64,000 nt of DNA from Terasakiispira papahanaumokuakeensis (GTDB lineage: Bacteria > Pseudomonadota > Gammaproteobacteria > Pseudomonadales > Halomonadaceae): the NCBI RefSeq assembly GCF_001709345.1, contig NZ_MDTQ01000001.1:3658023-3722022 (forward strand), read 5' to 3'. Shown in pieces: positions 38,423-46,235 of the stretch (the stretch's first letter is position 1; each line of letters starts with the position of its first letter). Under the pieces are notes generated by a model. That model made no database searches, was not told the DNA's origin, and saw only the letters and a program-made list of their open reading frames with translations. The position numbers were made by a program, and so were the translations under genes.

Positions 38423-38501
38423 TATCTCAACTCGTTTCCCGATGTACAGTGCTGCATGACGTTGTCGTGTCGTTTTAATGATGTCGGTTTGTCCCTGTTG
38501 A

Positions 38502-39380
38502 TTATTTTTTTCGTACTTTTCGACATTTGTAGAGGAATGTGCGTAAGGGCGATGTCCACCGCCAGCTTCGCGAATGTAAGAGCGCTTCCAGTTGCGCGGT
38601 GGTGGCTTGAGACTGTTGCGCTAATTGATGACAACGCCGGTTGGCTTGGTAGAGTGCTTCACTGACCTGGTCGGGGTGATATTGACTGAGGAAGGCTTCA
38701 ATATCGGGCAAGGCCACCGTATGAAACGCCTCTGCGGCCATCACATTGAGCGGTAAGGTATAACTGCGGAACTGATTCAGCCCCAATACTTGGCGGTCAT
38801 AAGCCTGTACGGCCAGCTGACTTTGAAACTGAGCAATGGCTGACTGCTTAAGCTCAAGCGTCGCGGTGATATCCACCAGCCGATTACAGCTTAAAGGCCG
38901 GCCCACTTCATACATCGCCACTTGCGTCAGGTGCGCTTCAGCGGTTGAGGCCTGCGATAGGGCTGATAACACCTTTAAGGTGGCTTCAGCCACGGCGCGA
39001 TGATCCCGATGCATTTCCCATATTGATGGGCAGAACACCAAGTCCGGTTGGTATTCAGCCAAATACTGCGTGATCGTCTCTTCCAATAAGGGCGTATTGG
39101 TGGCCATGGCCCCATCAGGGAGTGCTTCAGCACAGAGTTGTGAATACCCTAAAATCGCTTGGGCTCGGCGAGACTCCTCCAGGCGCGCTTCTGGATGCGG
39201 GCCCTGCTGCTCCCCCTGACTCAAAATGACCACCGTGATCTGGATATCATCTTGCTGACTCAGTTGTGCCAATGTGCCGCCACAACCCAAGACTTCATCA
39301 TCGGGGTGAGGGGCCAGCACCACGACCTTTTGTGCGTGAAAAGGGAGGCTTTCGTAAGGGGTAAAAAAAGATTCGATCAT
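38502..39380 (-). CDS. PIG-L family deacetylase
   Basis: A 292-residue protein of the PIG-L/LmbE metal-dependent deacetylase family. The zinc motif APHPDDEVLGCGGTLAQL lies near residue 22, and the second metal histidine is in MHRDHRAVAEATLKV. Such enzymes deacetylate N-acetyl sugars such as GlcNAc derivatives. The end of the protein carries a coiled stretch and the tail SRSWRWTSPLR, shared with the next glycosyltransferase. The ATG at 39380 overlaps the upstream stop (TAATG). In this operon it may modify a GlcNAc residue in the glycan before export. Confidence 0.9.
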   Translation of the reverse strand: MIESFFTPYESLPFHAQKVVVLAPHPDDEVLGCGGTLAQLSQQDDIQITVVILSQGEQQGPHPEARLEESRRAQAILGYSQLCAEALPDGAMATNTPLLEETITQYLAEYQPDLVFCPSIWEMHRDHRAVAEATLKVLSALSQASTAEAHLTQVAMYEVGRPLSCNRLVDITATLELKQSAIAQFQSQLAVQAYDRQVLGLNQFRSYTLPLNVMAAEAFHTVALPDIEAFLSQYHPDQVSEALYQANRRCHQLAQQSQATTAQLEALLHSRSWRWTSPLRTFLYKCRKVRKK

Positions 39381-41083
39381 TAATGAAAATCCGTATCGCC
39401 ACCCATGAGCCACCATCGGTTTCGCAATTGACTGGCTTGTTGGCTGCCGCCGACGGCACTGCCCGGAATCACAATATCGGTGGCATTGACTTGAGGTGAG
39501 GTGGCTTCAAACCAAGTTAACGTTGTCGGCGTCATCCAGCTATACACACATTGAAAGCCTTGTTGGGCGGATAAGTGCTGAGCGGCCCGAATTAAACGAG
39601 GGGCGTGAGCTGGGGGACCGATAATATCCAGCAGCTCCATGGTGTGCGGATCGCTGGGCTGCAAGATGATCATCCCGACCGCTTGAGAGTGCCAAGGTGA
39701 AAAGACCAGCCACAGCTGATAATGGCCATCAGGTTTTTCCAGATAGCGGCTGATGATCCACCCCGGATCCCGTTGACCGACCGCCACCTTGGCTAAGTGT
39801 GGGCGCATGGCTTGCCACAGCCGTGCCATGATGGGTGCGTCATGAAGCGTTGCGCGCCGCATTAGAGCGCGCTCAATCCAGCGTGTATAGCGCTGAGCCG
39901 TAGGCCAACGCACATCCAAAATCACATCAATGTCACAGTAAAGTCCGCGCTTTTTACCCAGGACTGCGTGACGTTTATTAGGAAAACCGAAGGTGTAAGG
40001 ATAAGGCTTATCAACCCCGATACGGGTTGAAAAGTAATGTGACACGGCCAGATAAAAAGGCCCTCTTCGGGTCAAAATGCCGCGATACTGAGGGTGCACC
40101 ATCACATCCCCCATCTGCACGGCTGTCACCGATTGTTGATCAACCTCTATTTGGCGCGGCATACCGCCATTAAAGGCCACCAGCTGTGGCGGTTGATCTG
40201 AGCATGTCGGGTCAGTTGGGTCGCCATAATCGTAAACCAGCGTGCCCGGATTATCGGTTTCTCGGTATTTCCAGCACCAGGTCTCGGGTGATAGTCGATG
40301 GCCGAAACTGGCTTCAAATAACGCCAATACCTGAGCTAACGGCAGCGCAACGCCTTCTTTCACCTGCCAAGATAAACCTTCCGCCTCTGCTGATGGGGTC
40401 TCCATCGATGCATGAGGATCCGTCGCCTCAAAAGACTGAAAATACTGTTGAATGAAAGCCCGCTTATGCCAAGCGCTGGCGGCTACTGGCGGAAAGTCGC
40501 TGTGGTGCATCATCTCTGAAAACGCGGCCCGAGCGCCTTGCGTCATCATACGGCCCGATTCCCACCAGACCAGTGACTGAATGGCCGATGAGACTTGCTC
40601 CGGATGCTGGCCCATCACAACGAGACTGCTGCCTGCCTGCGTCAATGATTGGCAGACCTCAGCGACAAGCTGCGGGGCTTCGCGCGTGAGGGGGATCAGC
40701 GAGGCTTCATCGATAATCAAGAGTTGTCGGTGCTGTGGGCGCTCTGCCTGAGCGGACTGAACGTGCGGGATCAGCGTATCAAGGTGAATAACCTCTGAAT
40801 AGGCGTAGTCGACTTGCCCCTGTATCACCCCCGGCTGCCCCATCAGTAAGGCACGTAAAGCCGATAGCATCTGGGGCTGGCGGCTATAACAAAACCAATG
40901 TGTACCCGGCTCAATATGCCAGTTCACATCGGCTAATAACGCCTGACCCGTTGTCAAAGCCTTGCGCTCACCGAGCACACTGCGTACAAAACGAAGGGCT
41001 TTGGAAGCGCAAGAGCGGTGCTCAAACCAAAGCCGTTGGCACCTTATGAGCGGGTTACGCACTGGGGGGCGATCATCATGCAT
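39380..41083 (-). CDS. Fusion of a degenerate ABC ATPase-like domain with a GNAT acetyltransferase-like domain
   Basis: A 567-residue protein with no simple family match. Residues about 15-195 follow the plan of a Wzt-type ATPase. ALTTGQALLADVNWHIEPG matches the entry strand region, LLIIDEASLIPL (121-132) matches Walker B, and LVWWESGRMMTQGARAAF (171-188) matches the end-of-domain LWL..G segment. The Walker A loop is replaced by WFCYSRQPQMLSAL and no LSGGQ is seen. Residues about 245-560 look like a GNAT domain: GDVMVHPQYRGILTRRGPF (325-343) is the acetyl-CoA motif. It sits between the Wzt and PIG-L genes and overlaps the latter. Acylation of the glycan, docked to the exporter, is my inference. 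Confidence 0.65.
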   Translation of the reverse strand: MHDDRPPVRNPLIRCQRLWFEHRSCASKALRFVRSVLGERKALTTGQALLADVNWHIEPGTHWFCYSRQPQMLSALRALLMGQPGVIQGQVDYAYSEVIHLDTLIPHVQSAQAERPQHRQLLIIDEASLIPLTREAPQLVAEVCQSLTQAGSSLVVMGQHPEQVSSAIQSLVWWESGRMMTQGARAAFSEMMHHSDFPPVAASAWHKRAFIQQYFQSFEATDPHASMETPSAEAEGLSWQVKEGVALPLAQVLALFEASFGHRLSPETWCWKYRETDNPGTLVYDYGDPTDPTCSDQPPQLVAFNGGMPRQIEVDQQSVTAVQMGDVMVHPQYRGILTRRGPFYLAVSHYFSTRIGVDKPYPYTFGFPNKRHAVLGKKRGLYCDIDVILDVRWPTAQRYTRWIERALMRRATLHDAPIMARLWQAMRPHLAKVAVGQRDPGWIISRYLEKPDGHYQLWLVFSPWHSQAVGMIILQPSDPHTMELLDIIGPPAHAPRLIRAAQHLSAQQGFQCVYSWMTPTTLTWFEATSPQVNATDIVIPGSAVGGSQQASQLRNRWWLMGGDTDFH

Positions 41084-41096
41084 TGGGGCTCAGTGT

Positions 41097-42389
41097 TTAT
41101 TCTACGGTCATATCGGGGAGCGCTGGATCTAAGGCCGACCAGCGTCTAGGCAAATGAACGAGGCCTTGTTCTAGCATCCGCTCAGGCGAAGACATGGTGA
41201 AATGAGCCGCGGGAATTTGTTGATCATAAAACATAATCCCATTTTCACACATCAGATACACCTCAACCCAATACTCTCCTTTTAATAAGCTCAGCGCGGG
41301 TAACCGGATTTCAATCTGACCTTCACCGCTTGCGGCATCATGCTGAGGCGATATGCGATCAATATGGGTGCCGGCGCTGGCAATCATGCGGCCATCACTG
41401 CCCATCAGCGTCATGGCGAAAGACGGGGCGGGCCAATCAGCAGGCCCTTGCCAGTACGCTTGAATGCAGAGCTCGCTGTGCCCAGTCTGGCCTTCTGGCA
41501 CTTGACTCAGCGTCGCGGGCTGTTCATCCAAAGTAATGGCAACCCGAGTGAAGCGGGGCGGTTGCTGAGCACCTGTGAGTGTCGGGGTTGATGTGGGTGC
41601 TTGCGCATGCGAGTGGCCATGCTCCTCGGCATATAAAAAGCGTTCGTATTGCTCGATCACCTGGGCGGGTGCCCCTTCTGCCATCACTTGGCCTTGGTTG
41701 AGCCAAAGCGCCCGATTACAAATCGCTTCTACTTGATATAGGCTGTGGGAACAAAACAAAATGGTTTTGCCCTGCGCCTTCAATGCCATAATCCGGTCGA
41801 ACGATTTTCGGGCAAAGGCGCCATCTCCGACCGAGAGGGCTTCATCAATCACCAAAATATCCGGCTCAACGCACACCGCGACCGCAAAGGCTAAGCGGAC
41901 AAACATACCGCTTGAATAGGTTTTGACCGGTTGATCAATCGCCTCACCAATTTCGGAAAAGGCGTGAATCTCATCAAAACGAGCGGCGACTTGGGTTTTG
42001 CTTAAGCCTAAAATCGCCCCATTGAGAAACACATTCTCACGACCCGTGAACTCAGGGTTAAAACCCGAGCCTAGCTCCAGCAGTGCCGCAATCCTTCCAT
42101 CCACCTTGAGCTGCCCTGATGACGGGGTCAAGGTGCCACAAATCAACTGCAGTAACGTGGATTTGCCCGCCCCATTGCGCCCAATCAGGCCAATCACCTC
42201 ACCATGACCAATCTTCAGGTCTAACGGTGCCAGCGCCGTATGTGTGCGACCCCGATGACCAAACCCAGGCAATAACTCTAATAACCGGTCTTTCGGGCGC
42301 TCATAAAGGCGATAAGATTTACCTACCCCTGATAGGGTGATAGCCGGTTGAGTTGCGGATGAGGCGGTCTCCTGGGCGTTAGAGGACAT
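41097..42389 (-). CDS. wzt: O-antigen/polysaccharide ABC exporter ATPase with C-terminal glycan-binding domain
   Basis: A 430-residue ATPase. Walker A is GLIGRNGAGKST (near 75), the signature region KTYSSGM is typical of Wzt/TagH-type exporters, and Walker B is ILVIDEALSVGD. Beyond about residue 265 is a beta-rich extension (PPRFTRVAITL onward), as in Wzt proteins that recognise the finished, end-capped O-antigen. With Wzm it moves undecaprenyl-linked polysaccharide across the inner membrane. The ATG at 42389 has GGAGG upstream and overlaps the wzm stop by 11 bases. An ATG at 42452 lies deeper inside wzm. Confidence 0.94.
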   Translation of the reverse strand: MSSNAQETASSATQPAITLSGVGKSYRLYERPKDRLLELLPGFGHRGRTHTALAPLDLKIGHGEVIGLIGRNGAGKSTLLQLICGTLTPSSGQLKVDGRIAALLELGSGFNPEFTGRENVFLNGAILGLSKTQVAARFDEIHAFSEIGEAIDQPVKTYSSGMFVRLAFAVAVCVEPDILVIDEALSVGDGAFARKSFDRIMALKAQGKTILFCSHSLYQVEAICNRALWLNQGQVMAEGAPAQVIEQYERFLYAEEHGHSHAQAPTSTPTLTGAQQPPRFTRVAITLDEQPATLSQVPEGQTGHSELCIQAYWQGPADWPAPSFAMTLMGSDGRMIASAGTHIDRISPQHDAASGEGQIEIRLPALSLLKGEYWVEVYLMCENGIMFYDQQIPAAHFTMSSPERMLEQGLVHLPRRWSALDPALPDMTVE

Positions 42390-43176
42390 CGGCAAAACCT
42401 CCACGTAAACGGGCAAACACCCCCGCACCGATGAGTGCGACCAATAAGCCACTGGCGGTATAAATCAATAATGCCTCCGGCGTAGGCCAAGGCCCGTTCA
42501 ACAAAGCCGCTCTCAGGGATTCAATCATCACCGTTAATGGATTAAAAATAATCAATCCTTGAGCCATCGCCGGTAGGGCCGAGACAGGGTAAAAAATCGG
42601 TGATAAAAAGAGGATCGGCGGCAGGATCATCGCCACCAAATGGCGTGTATCTTGTAAATAAACCCCGATGGCCGATAACAGCCAACTGAGCCCCAGCAAC
42701 CAAGGCATAAACATGAGCAATACCAACGGCAGCGCCCAAAGCTCAGAGGGCAGTTGCTGATCGAATATCAGCTGACCGGTGACCAGTACCCCCATCGATA
42801 ACAACGCCTGAAACAAACTGGATAACACCACCATCCAAGCCAATATTGGCAAAGGGAAAATGACCCGTTTGACCAGATTCGTTTGCTCAAGAATCAGCTG
42901 TGGCGCGCGGGTAAACACATCCCCGAACCAATTGAACACAATCAAACCGGCAAACAGGTTCAGCGCAAAGGTCATGCTATCGCCCTCAGCACCAGGCCAG
43001 CGGGCTTTAAACACTGATTGGAACACGAAGGTATACACCGCCAGCATGGCGAGAGGGGTGACCAACAGCCAGCCCAAGCCTAACCACGAGCCCTTGAATT
43101 TTTGCTGGATTTCCCGGCGTGTCATCTGGCCCAGTAACCCTGCTTGTGCAAAGGGCCACACATAACTTCGCATCAT
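42379..43176 (-). CDS. wzm: O-antigen/polysaccharide ABC exporter permease
   Basis: A 265-residue ABC-2 type permease with six hydrophobic segments. The N-terminal QMTRREIQQKFKGSWLGLGW is the family motif on the cytoplasmic face before the first helix. It has the Wzm/KpsM layout and ends GGFADVL. It forms the membrane channel with the Wzt gene that overlaps its 3' end. The start at 43176 (or the second ATG at 43173) follows AAGAGG; an ATG at 43254 would add 26 residues and is less likely. It is the first gene of the minus-strand glycan operon, 169 bases after the Crp-like regulator gene. Confidence 0.94.
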   Translation of the reverse strand: MMRSYVWPFAQAGLLGQMTRREIQQKFKGSWLGLGWLLVTPLAMLAVYTFVFQSVFKARWPGAEGDSMTFALNLFAGLIVFNWFGDVFTRAPQLILEQTNLVKRVIFPLPILAWMVVLSSLFQALLSMGVLVTGQLIFDQQLPSELWALPLVLLMFMPWLLGLSWLLSAIGVYLQDTRHLVAMILPPILFLSPIFYPVSALPAMAQGLIIFNPLTVMIESLRAALLNGPWPTPEALLIYTASGLLVALIGAGVFARLRGGFADVL

Positions 43177-43345
43177 TAACCTCTTGCCCCGTTGCTCACG
43201 AGCCGTCTCTATCGTCAATCGAATGAACCCGATGTAAAACGGGTGTCTCCGCATATGGGTGACGTATCATACCTGAAGGGCCCGCGATCGCCGAGTGTTC
43301 CCTGCGCCCATGAATGACCGTCTTAGATGAGCGTTTGGGATCGCA

Positions 43346-44047
43346 TTACAGCTCCTGATCACCCTTGGCCAAGGCTTCGAGTGTGCTGGCATCGGGAATC
43401 AAAAGGCGAGTGTTGCCATCCCGCTGCACGACCGCACGGGATTGTAAGGTCTGAAAGACGCGAGTGACACTCTCTCGGCTCAGGTTGAGCATGATCGCCA
43501 TCTCCTGATGTGTGGGTGGATGTTGAATCAACGGCGGAGAATCTTGGCGCCCGGCGCTGGCTTGTAGCAGCATCCACAACTGCCCGCAGACCCGCTGCGC
43601 CACACTCGGTAATGCCAGCAAGCCTCGATGCGAGGTCAAGGCTCTAACGCGATAGGCCATTCGTGCACACAAGGCTTCCATTAACGGGCGAGATTCAAAC
43701 ATCACTTGCCTGAGTGTCGCCATAGGCACCATCACCACCTGTGAGCGGGCCAGCGCCATCACATACTCAGGCTGGGGGCCTTGGTCAAAGAGCCCGACCT
43801 CACCACAAAACTCACCGGGCTCGACGAAATACAAGCCCACTTCACGGCCGTCTAGCGTAAAGTCGATGCCTTGGAGTCGCCCTTCGAATAAAAAACACAA
43901 AAACTCTTCTTGCTGCCCAGCATTCAGGGCCACCCCTCTGCGGGCCAGCTTACGCAATGCACTCTGACTGGCCAATTGTTCCAGGGCATCAGGCGAGAGT
44001 GTTTTGAGGATATCGAAACGGCTCAGTAGCTCAGTGGAAACAGCCAT
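43346..44047 (-). CDS. Crp/Fnr-family transcriptional regulator
   Basis: A 233-residue regulator. Residues 20-130 form the cyclic-nucleotide-binding-type sensor barrel (GEFCGEVGLFDQ, 78-89). The C-terminal winged HTH has THQEMAIMLNLSRESVTRVF. The residues CRP uses to read TGTGA (Arg, Glu, Arg) are all kept as Arg191, Glu192 and Arg196. The cAMP-contacting Arg-Ser pair is Glu94-Tyr95, and there is no FNR-type cysteine cluster. The ligand may thus be different or absent. It is divergent from the fecR-like gene, with a matching DNA box between them, and upstream of wzm on the same strand. Confidence 0.9.
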   Translation of the reverse strand: MAVSTELLSRFDILKTLSPDALEQLASQSALRKLARRGVALNAGQQEEFLCFLFEGRLQGIDFTLDGREVGLYFVEPGEFCGEVGLFDQGPQPEYVMALARSQVVMVPMATLRQVMFESRPLMEALCARMAYRVRALTSHRGLLALPSVAQRVCGQLWMLLQASAGRQDSPPLIQHPPTHQEMAIMLNLSRESVTRVFQTLQSRAVVQRDGNTRLLIPDASTLEALAKGDQEL

Positions 44048-44182
44048 TCAGTCCTCTGATTCTCTGGATCAAGGCGCCCCTCATGATATCGAATTCCCTG
44101 GTTGTACTGCGCGTGATGAACACTCATTGACCATCGTACCTTGTTGAAGCCCGTTATCTGACCAGATCAGACGCATCATGCA

Positions 44183-44198
44183 TGTGACTCCAGTCACG
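44183..44198. promoter_or_regulatory. Crp-type box in the divergent regulator / FecR region
   Basis: TGTGA-CTCCAG-TCACG matches TGTGA-N6-TCACA except the last base. It lies 136 bases before the Crp-like gene, pointing away from it, and 292 bases before the FecR gene. Autoregulation and control of the FecR/CHASE2 unit are both possible. Confidence 0.65.
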
Positions 44199-44208
44199 CC
44201 AAGGGAAA

Positions 44209-44235
44209 TTGAGTCGGCTAGAATGCCATTATAAA
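44209..44235 (+). promoter_or_regulatory. Candidate promoter for the FecR-CHASE2 unit
   Basis: TTGAGT (44209-44214) and TATAAA (44230-44235) resemble -35 and -10 boxes, with a rather short 15-base spacer. They lie just downstream of the Crp-type box, at a distance where an activator could work. This is a pattern match only. Confidence 0.35.
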
Positions 44236-44305
44236 TAGATTACCCCTGGCGCCTAAACCTAAAGAGGCGGTTGAGTTCATTGTCCAAGGTTAATAATAGC
44301 CCAGG

Positions 44306-44371
44306 GTTAATAGGCCAAAGTTAATAGGCCACAGTTAATAGGCCACAGTTAATAGGCCACAGTTAATAGGC
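44306..44371. repeat. 14-bp tandem repeat, about 4.7 copies, in the FecR leader
   Basis: The unit GTTAATAGGCCACA starts at 44306 (with CCAAA), 44320, 44334, 44348 and 44362 (partial). A degenerate copy lies at 44287. The array sits between the candidate promoter and the FecR start, in the probable 5' leader. It could be a regulator-binding array or a slippage-prone spacer. Confidence 0.85.
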
Positions 44372-44489
44372 GTTATACTGATCAATGCTTTGATGCATCA
44401 TTGAGCACGATGTTCAATCGGTCATCTTGATTGATCGAATGTTCGTGCGATTTGTATCCGGTACGATACGACAATATATGAGGTTAGAC

Positions 44490-46235
44490 ATGTCTGCCTG
44501 CCAAGTGGTCGATCAACAGAAGTCACTGTGTTATCCATCGAGGCTACGGATGAGCTTGCTCATCCTGATGGTATTGATGTCAGGACTGGCCATGATGGCG
44601 CAGGCTGCTGATGGGCAATCCCCAAGTGAAACGGTCGTAGGCCGGGTCACGTTGGCGATTGGGCAGGGGCAAATTATCCACGACAATGATACCCAGGATC
44701 AGGCGCGCACGGGCACGCTTATTCGTGAAGGTGATCAAGTGGTGACGCACAGCAATGGCCATGTACACATTCGTTTTATTGACGATGGCTTAGTCAGCGT
44801 CAGACCTAACAGCCGCCTCGATGTTGAACGCTATCAGTACAACCCCGATCACCCTGAAGACTCCACCATTCGCTTCAACCTTGAAGAAGGGGTCACCCGT
44901 GCCGTGTCAGGTAAAGGGGCCAAAGCGGCGCGTGATCGCTATCGCATGAACACCCCGATTGCTGCGATTGGCGTAAGAGGCACCGATTATATTTTAAGCG
45001 CCAGTGCTGATCGCATTCGAGCCTTTGTCAACGAAGGCGCCATTGTGATGGCCTCCTTTTCGGACCACTGTCTCGCTTCGGGCTTGGGCCCTTGTAATGA
45101 TGGGGGGATTGAGCTTCGAGGGGGATCGAATCAAGTGTTGGAGTTGGATCGTTTGAGTAAGCAGCCACGGCTGTTACAGATGGAGTTGGACGAGGCATTA
45201 ACCTCTCGGATTATTCAGCGCGATGGGCAAGAACTCAGCCGTCAGCCTCAGGCGACGGATGACCAGGATAGCCAAGAGGCGCCATCGACATCAGACCCAG
45301 TGGCAGAACCTGATCCCACGACAGCTGATCCCACGACAGCTGATCCCACGACAGCTGATCCCACGACAGGTATGGAACCTCCCGAACTTGAACACCCCGA
45401 TCAAAGTGATTCAGGCAAAGGTCAAAATGGTCAGAAAAAAGATGATGACGATGAAGAGGCTTCATCGGCCATGGTGATGAAAGCGCTGGCTTTAATCAAA
45501 GATCATACGCCTGCCGCAGAGTCAGATAATGACGCTAACCAAGAGCAAGGGATGGGCTTACAAATCGTTTTGGTCGATGATGGCAACAGTTTGACCATGA
45601 TTTCCGATGCGGCGGCTCAAGGGGTTGGCGATGCCGATCAAAGACCGCTGAAGCCGGAAGATTTGCTCATGATGCCGCAAATCGGAGGAAGCGATGGGAG
45701 CCTGCTACCAGACTCAAGCCGGCGTCAACTGGTGTGGGGTTACTGGGGCGATGCGGCTGAAACGGCCCCTGACTTTTTCTTTCCTTATGAAGAACTCGTT
45801 GAGAAAGGGTATGTCGCGAAAGTGAATAACCCGAGCCTCCAGTATCGCTTAATGCGCCGCTCTTCTGATTCCTCTACATTGATGCCTGGCCTAGGCACCG
45901 TCAATTTTGCGCTGCATAACGCGGCGGCAACGCTGACCTCTCATTCCGGCGACAAAACCGATATGGGGGTGACCGCAGGCGCCTTGCGTATTGATTTTGC
46001 AAAAGGTTCATTTGCGACGTTATTGCAGATGGATAGCCAGCAGACCGGACAGATTGAGTTTGTGATGTCAGGCGCTGTCTCTGACAATGGCTTATTTCAA
46101 GGGCACTTTAATAACTCCTCTAGCGCGCTTGGGGGGGCGACAAGCCTGGATGGTCAAGAAGCCGCGTATATGTTTTGGCATAATGTCGCTCAGGGCCGCA
46201 TTGATGGGATTACCTTGTGGGGAGCGCGCCCGTGA
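44490..46235 (+). CDS. FecR-domain exported protein with C-terminal beta-rich domain
   Basis: A 581-residue protein. A late signal peptide (MSLLILMVLMSGLAMMAQA) leads to a FecR domain (about 45-185) with GQGQIIHDND, FIDDGLVSVRPNSRLDVERY and AAIGVRGTDYILS. A low-complexity linker follows, with four DPTTA/G repeats (45312-45370) and an acidic stretch. The last 200 residues are beta-rich: GALRIDFAKGSFATLL, IEFVMSGAVSDNGLFQGHF and EAAYMFWHN. They resemble the small barrel of TbpB-like surface proteins, though I hold this loosely. The ATG at 44490 follows AGG; a TTG at 44427 is upstream. It overlaps the CHASE2 cyclase gene. A periplasmic sensor or scaffold role is likely. Confidence 0.82.
   Translation: MSACQVVDQQKSLCYPSRLRMSLLILMVLMSGLAMMAQAADGQSPSETVVGRVTLAIGQGQIIHDNDTQDQARTGTLIREGDQVVTHSNGHVHIRFIDDGLVSVRPNSRLDVERYQYNPDHPEDSTIRFNLEEGVTRAVSGKGAKAARDRYRMNTPIAAIGVRGTDYILSASADRIRAFVNEGAIVMASFSDHCLASGLGPCNDGGIELRGGSNQVLELDRLSKQPRLLQMELDEALTSRIIQRDGQELSRQPQATDDQDSQEAPSTSDPVAEPDPTTADPTTADPTTADPTTGMEPPELEHPDQSDSGKGQNGQKKDDDDEEASSAMVMKALALIKDHTPAAESDNDANQEQGMGLQIVLVDDGNSLTMISDAAAQGVGDADQRPLKPEDLLMMPQIGGSDGSLLPDSSRRQLVWGYWGDAAETAPDFFFPYEELVEKGYVAKVNNPSLQYRLMRRSSDSSTLMPGLGTVNFALHNAAATLTSHSGDKTDMGVTAGALRIDFAKGSFATLLQMDSQQTGQIEFVMSGAVSDNGLFQGHFNNSSSALGGATSLDGQEAAYMFWHNVAQGRIDGITLWGARP
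45312..45370 (+). repeat. 15-bp tandem repeat inside the FecR gene
   Basis: GATCCCACGACAGCT is repeated three times and followed by a fourth copy ending GGT, coding DPTTA three times and DPTTG. The unit is a multiple of three, so copy changes would alter linker length without breaking the frame. Confidence 0.9.
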
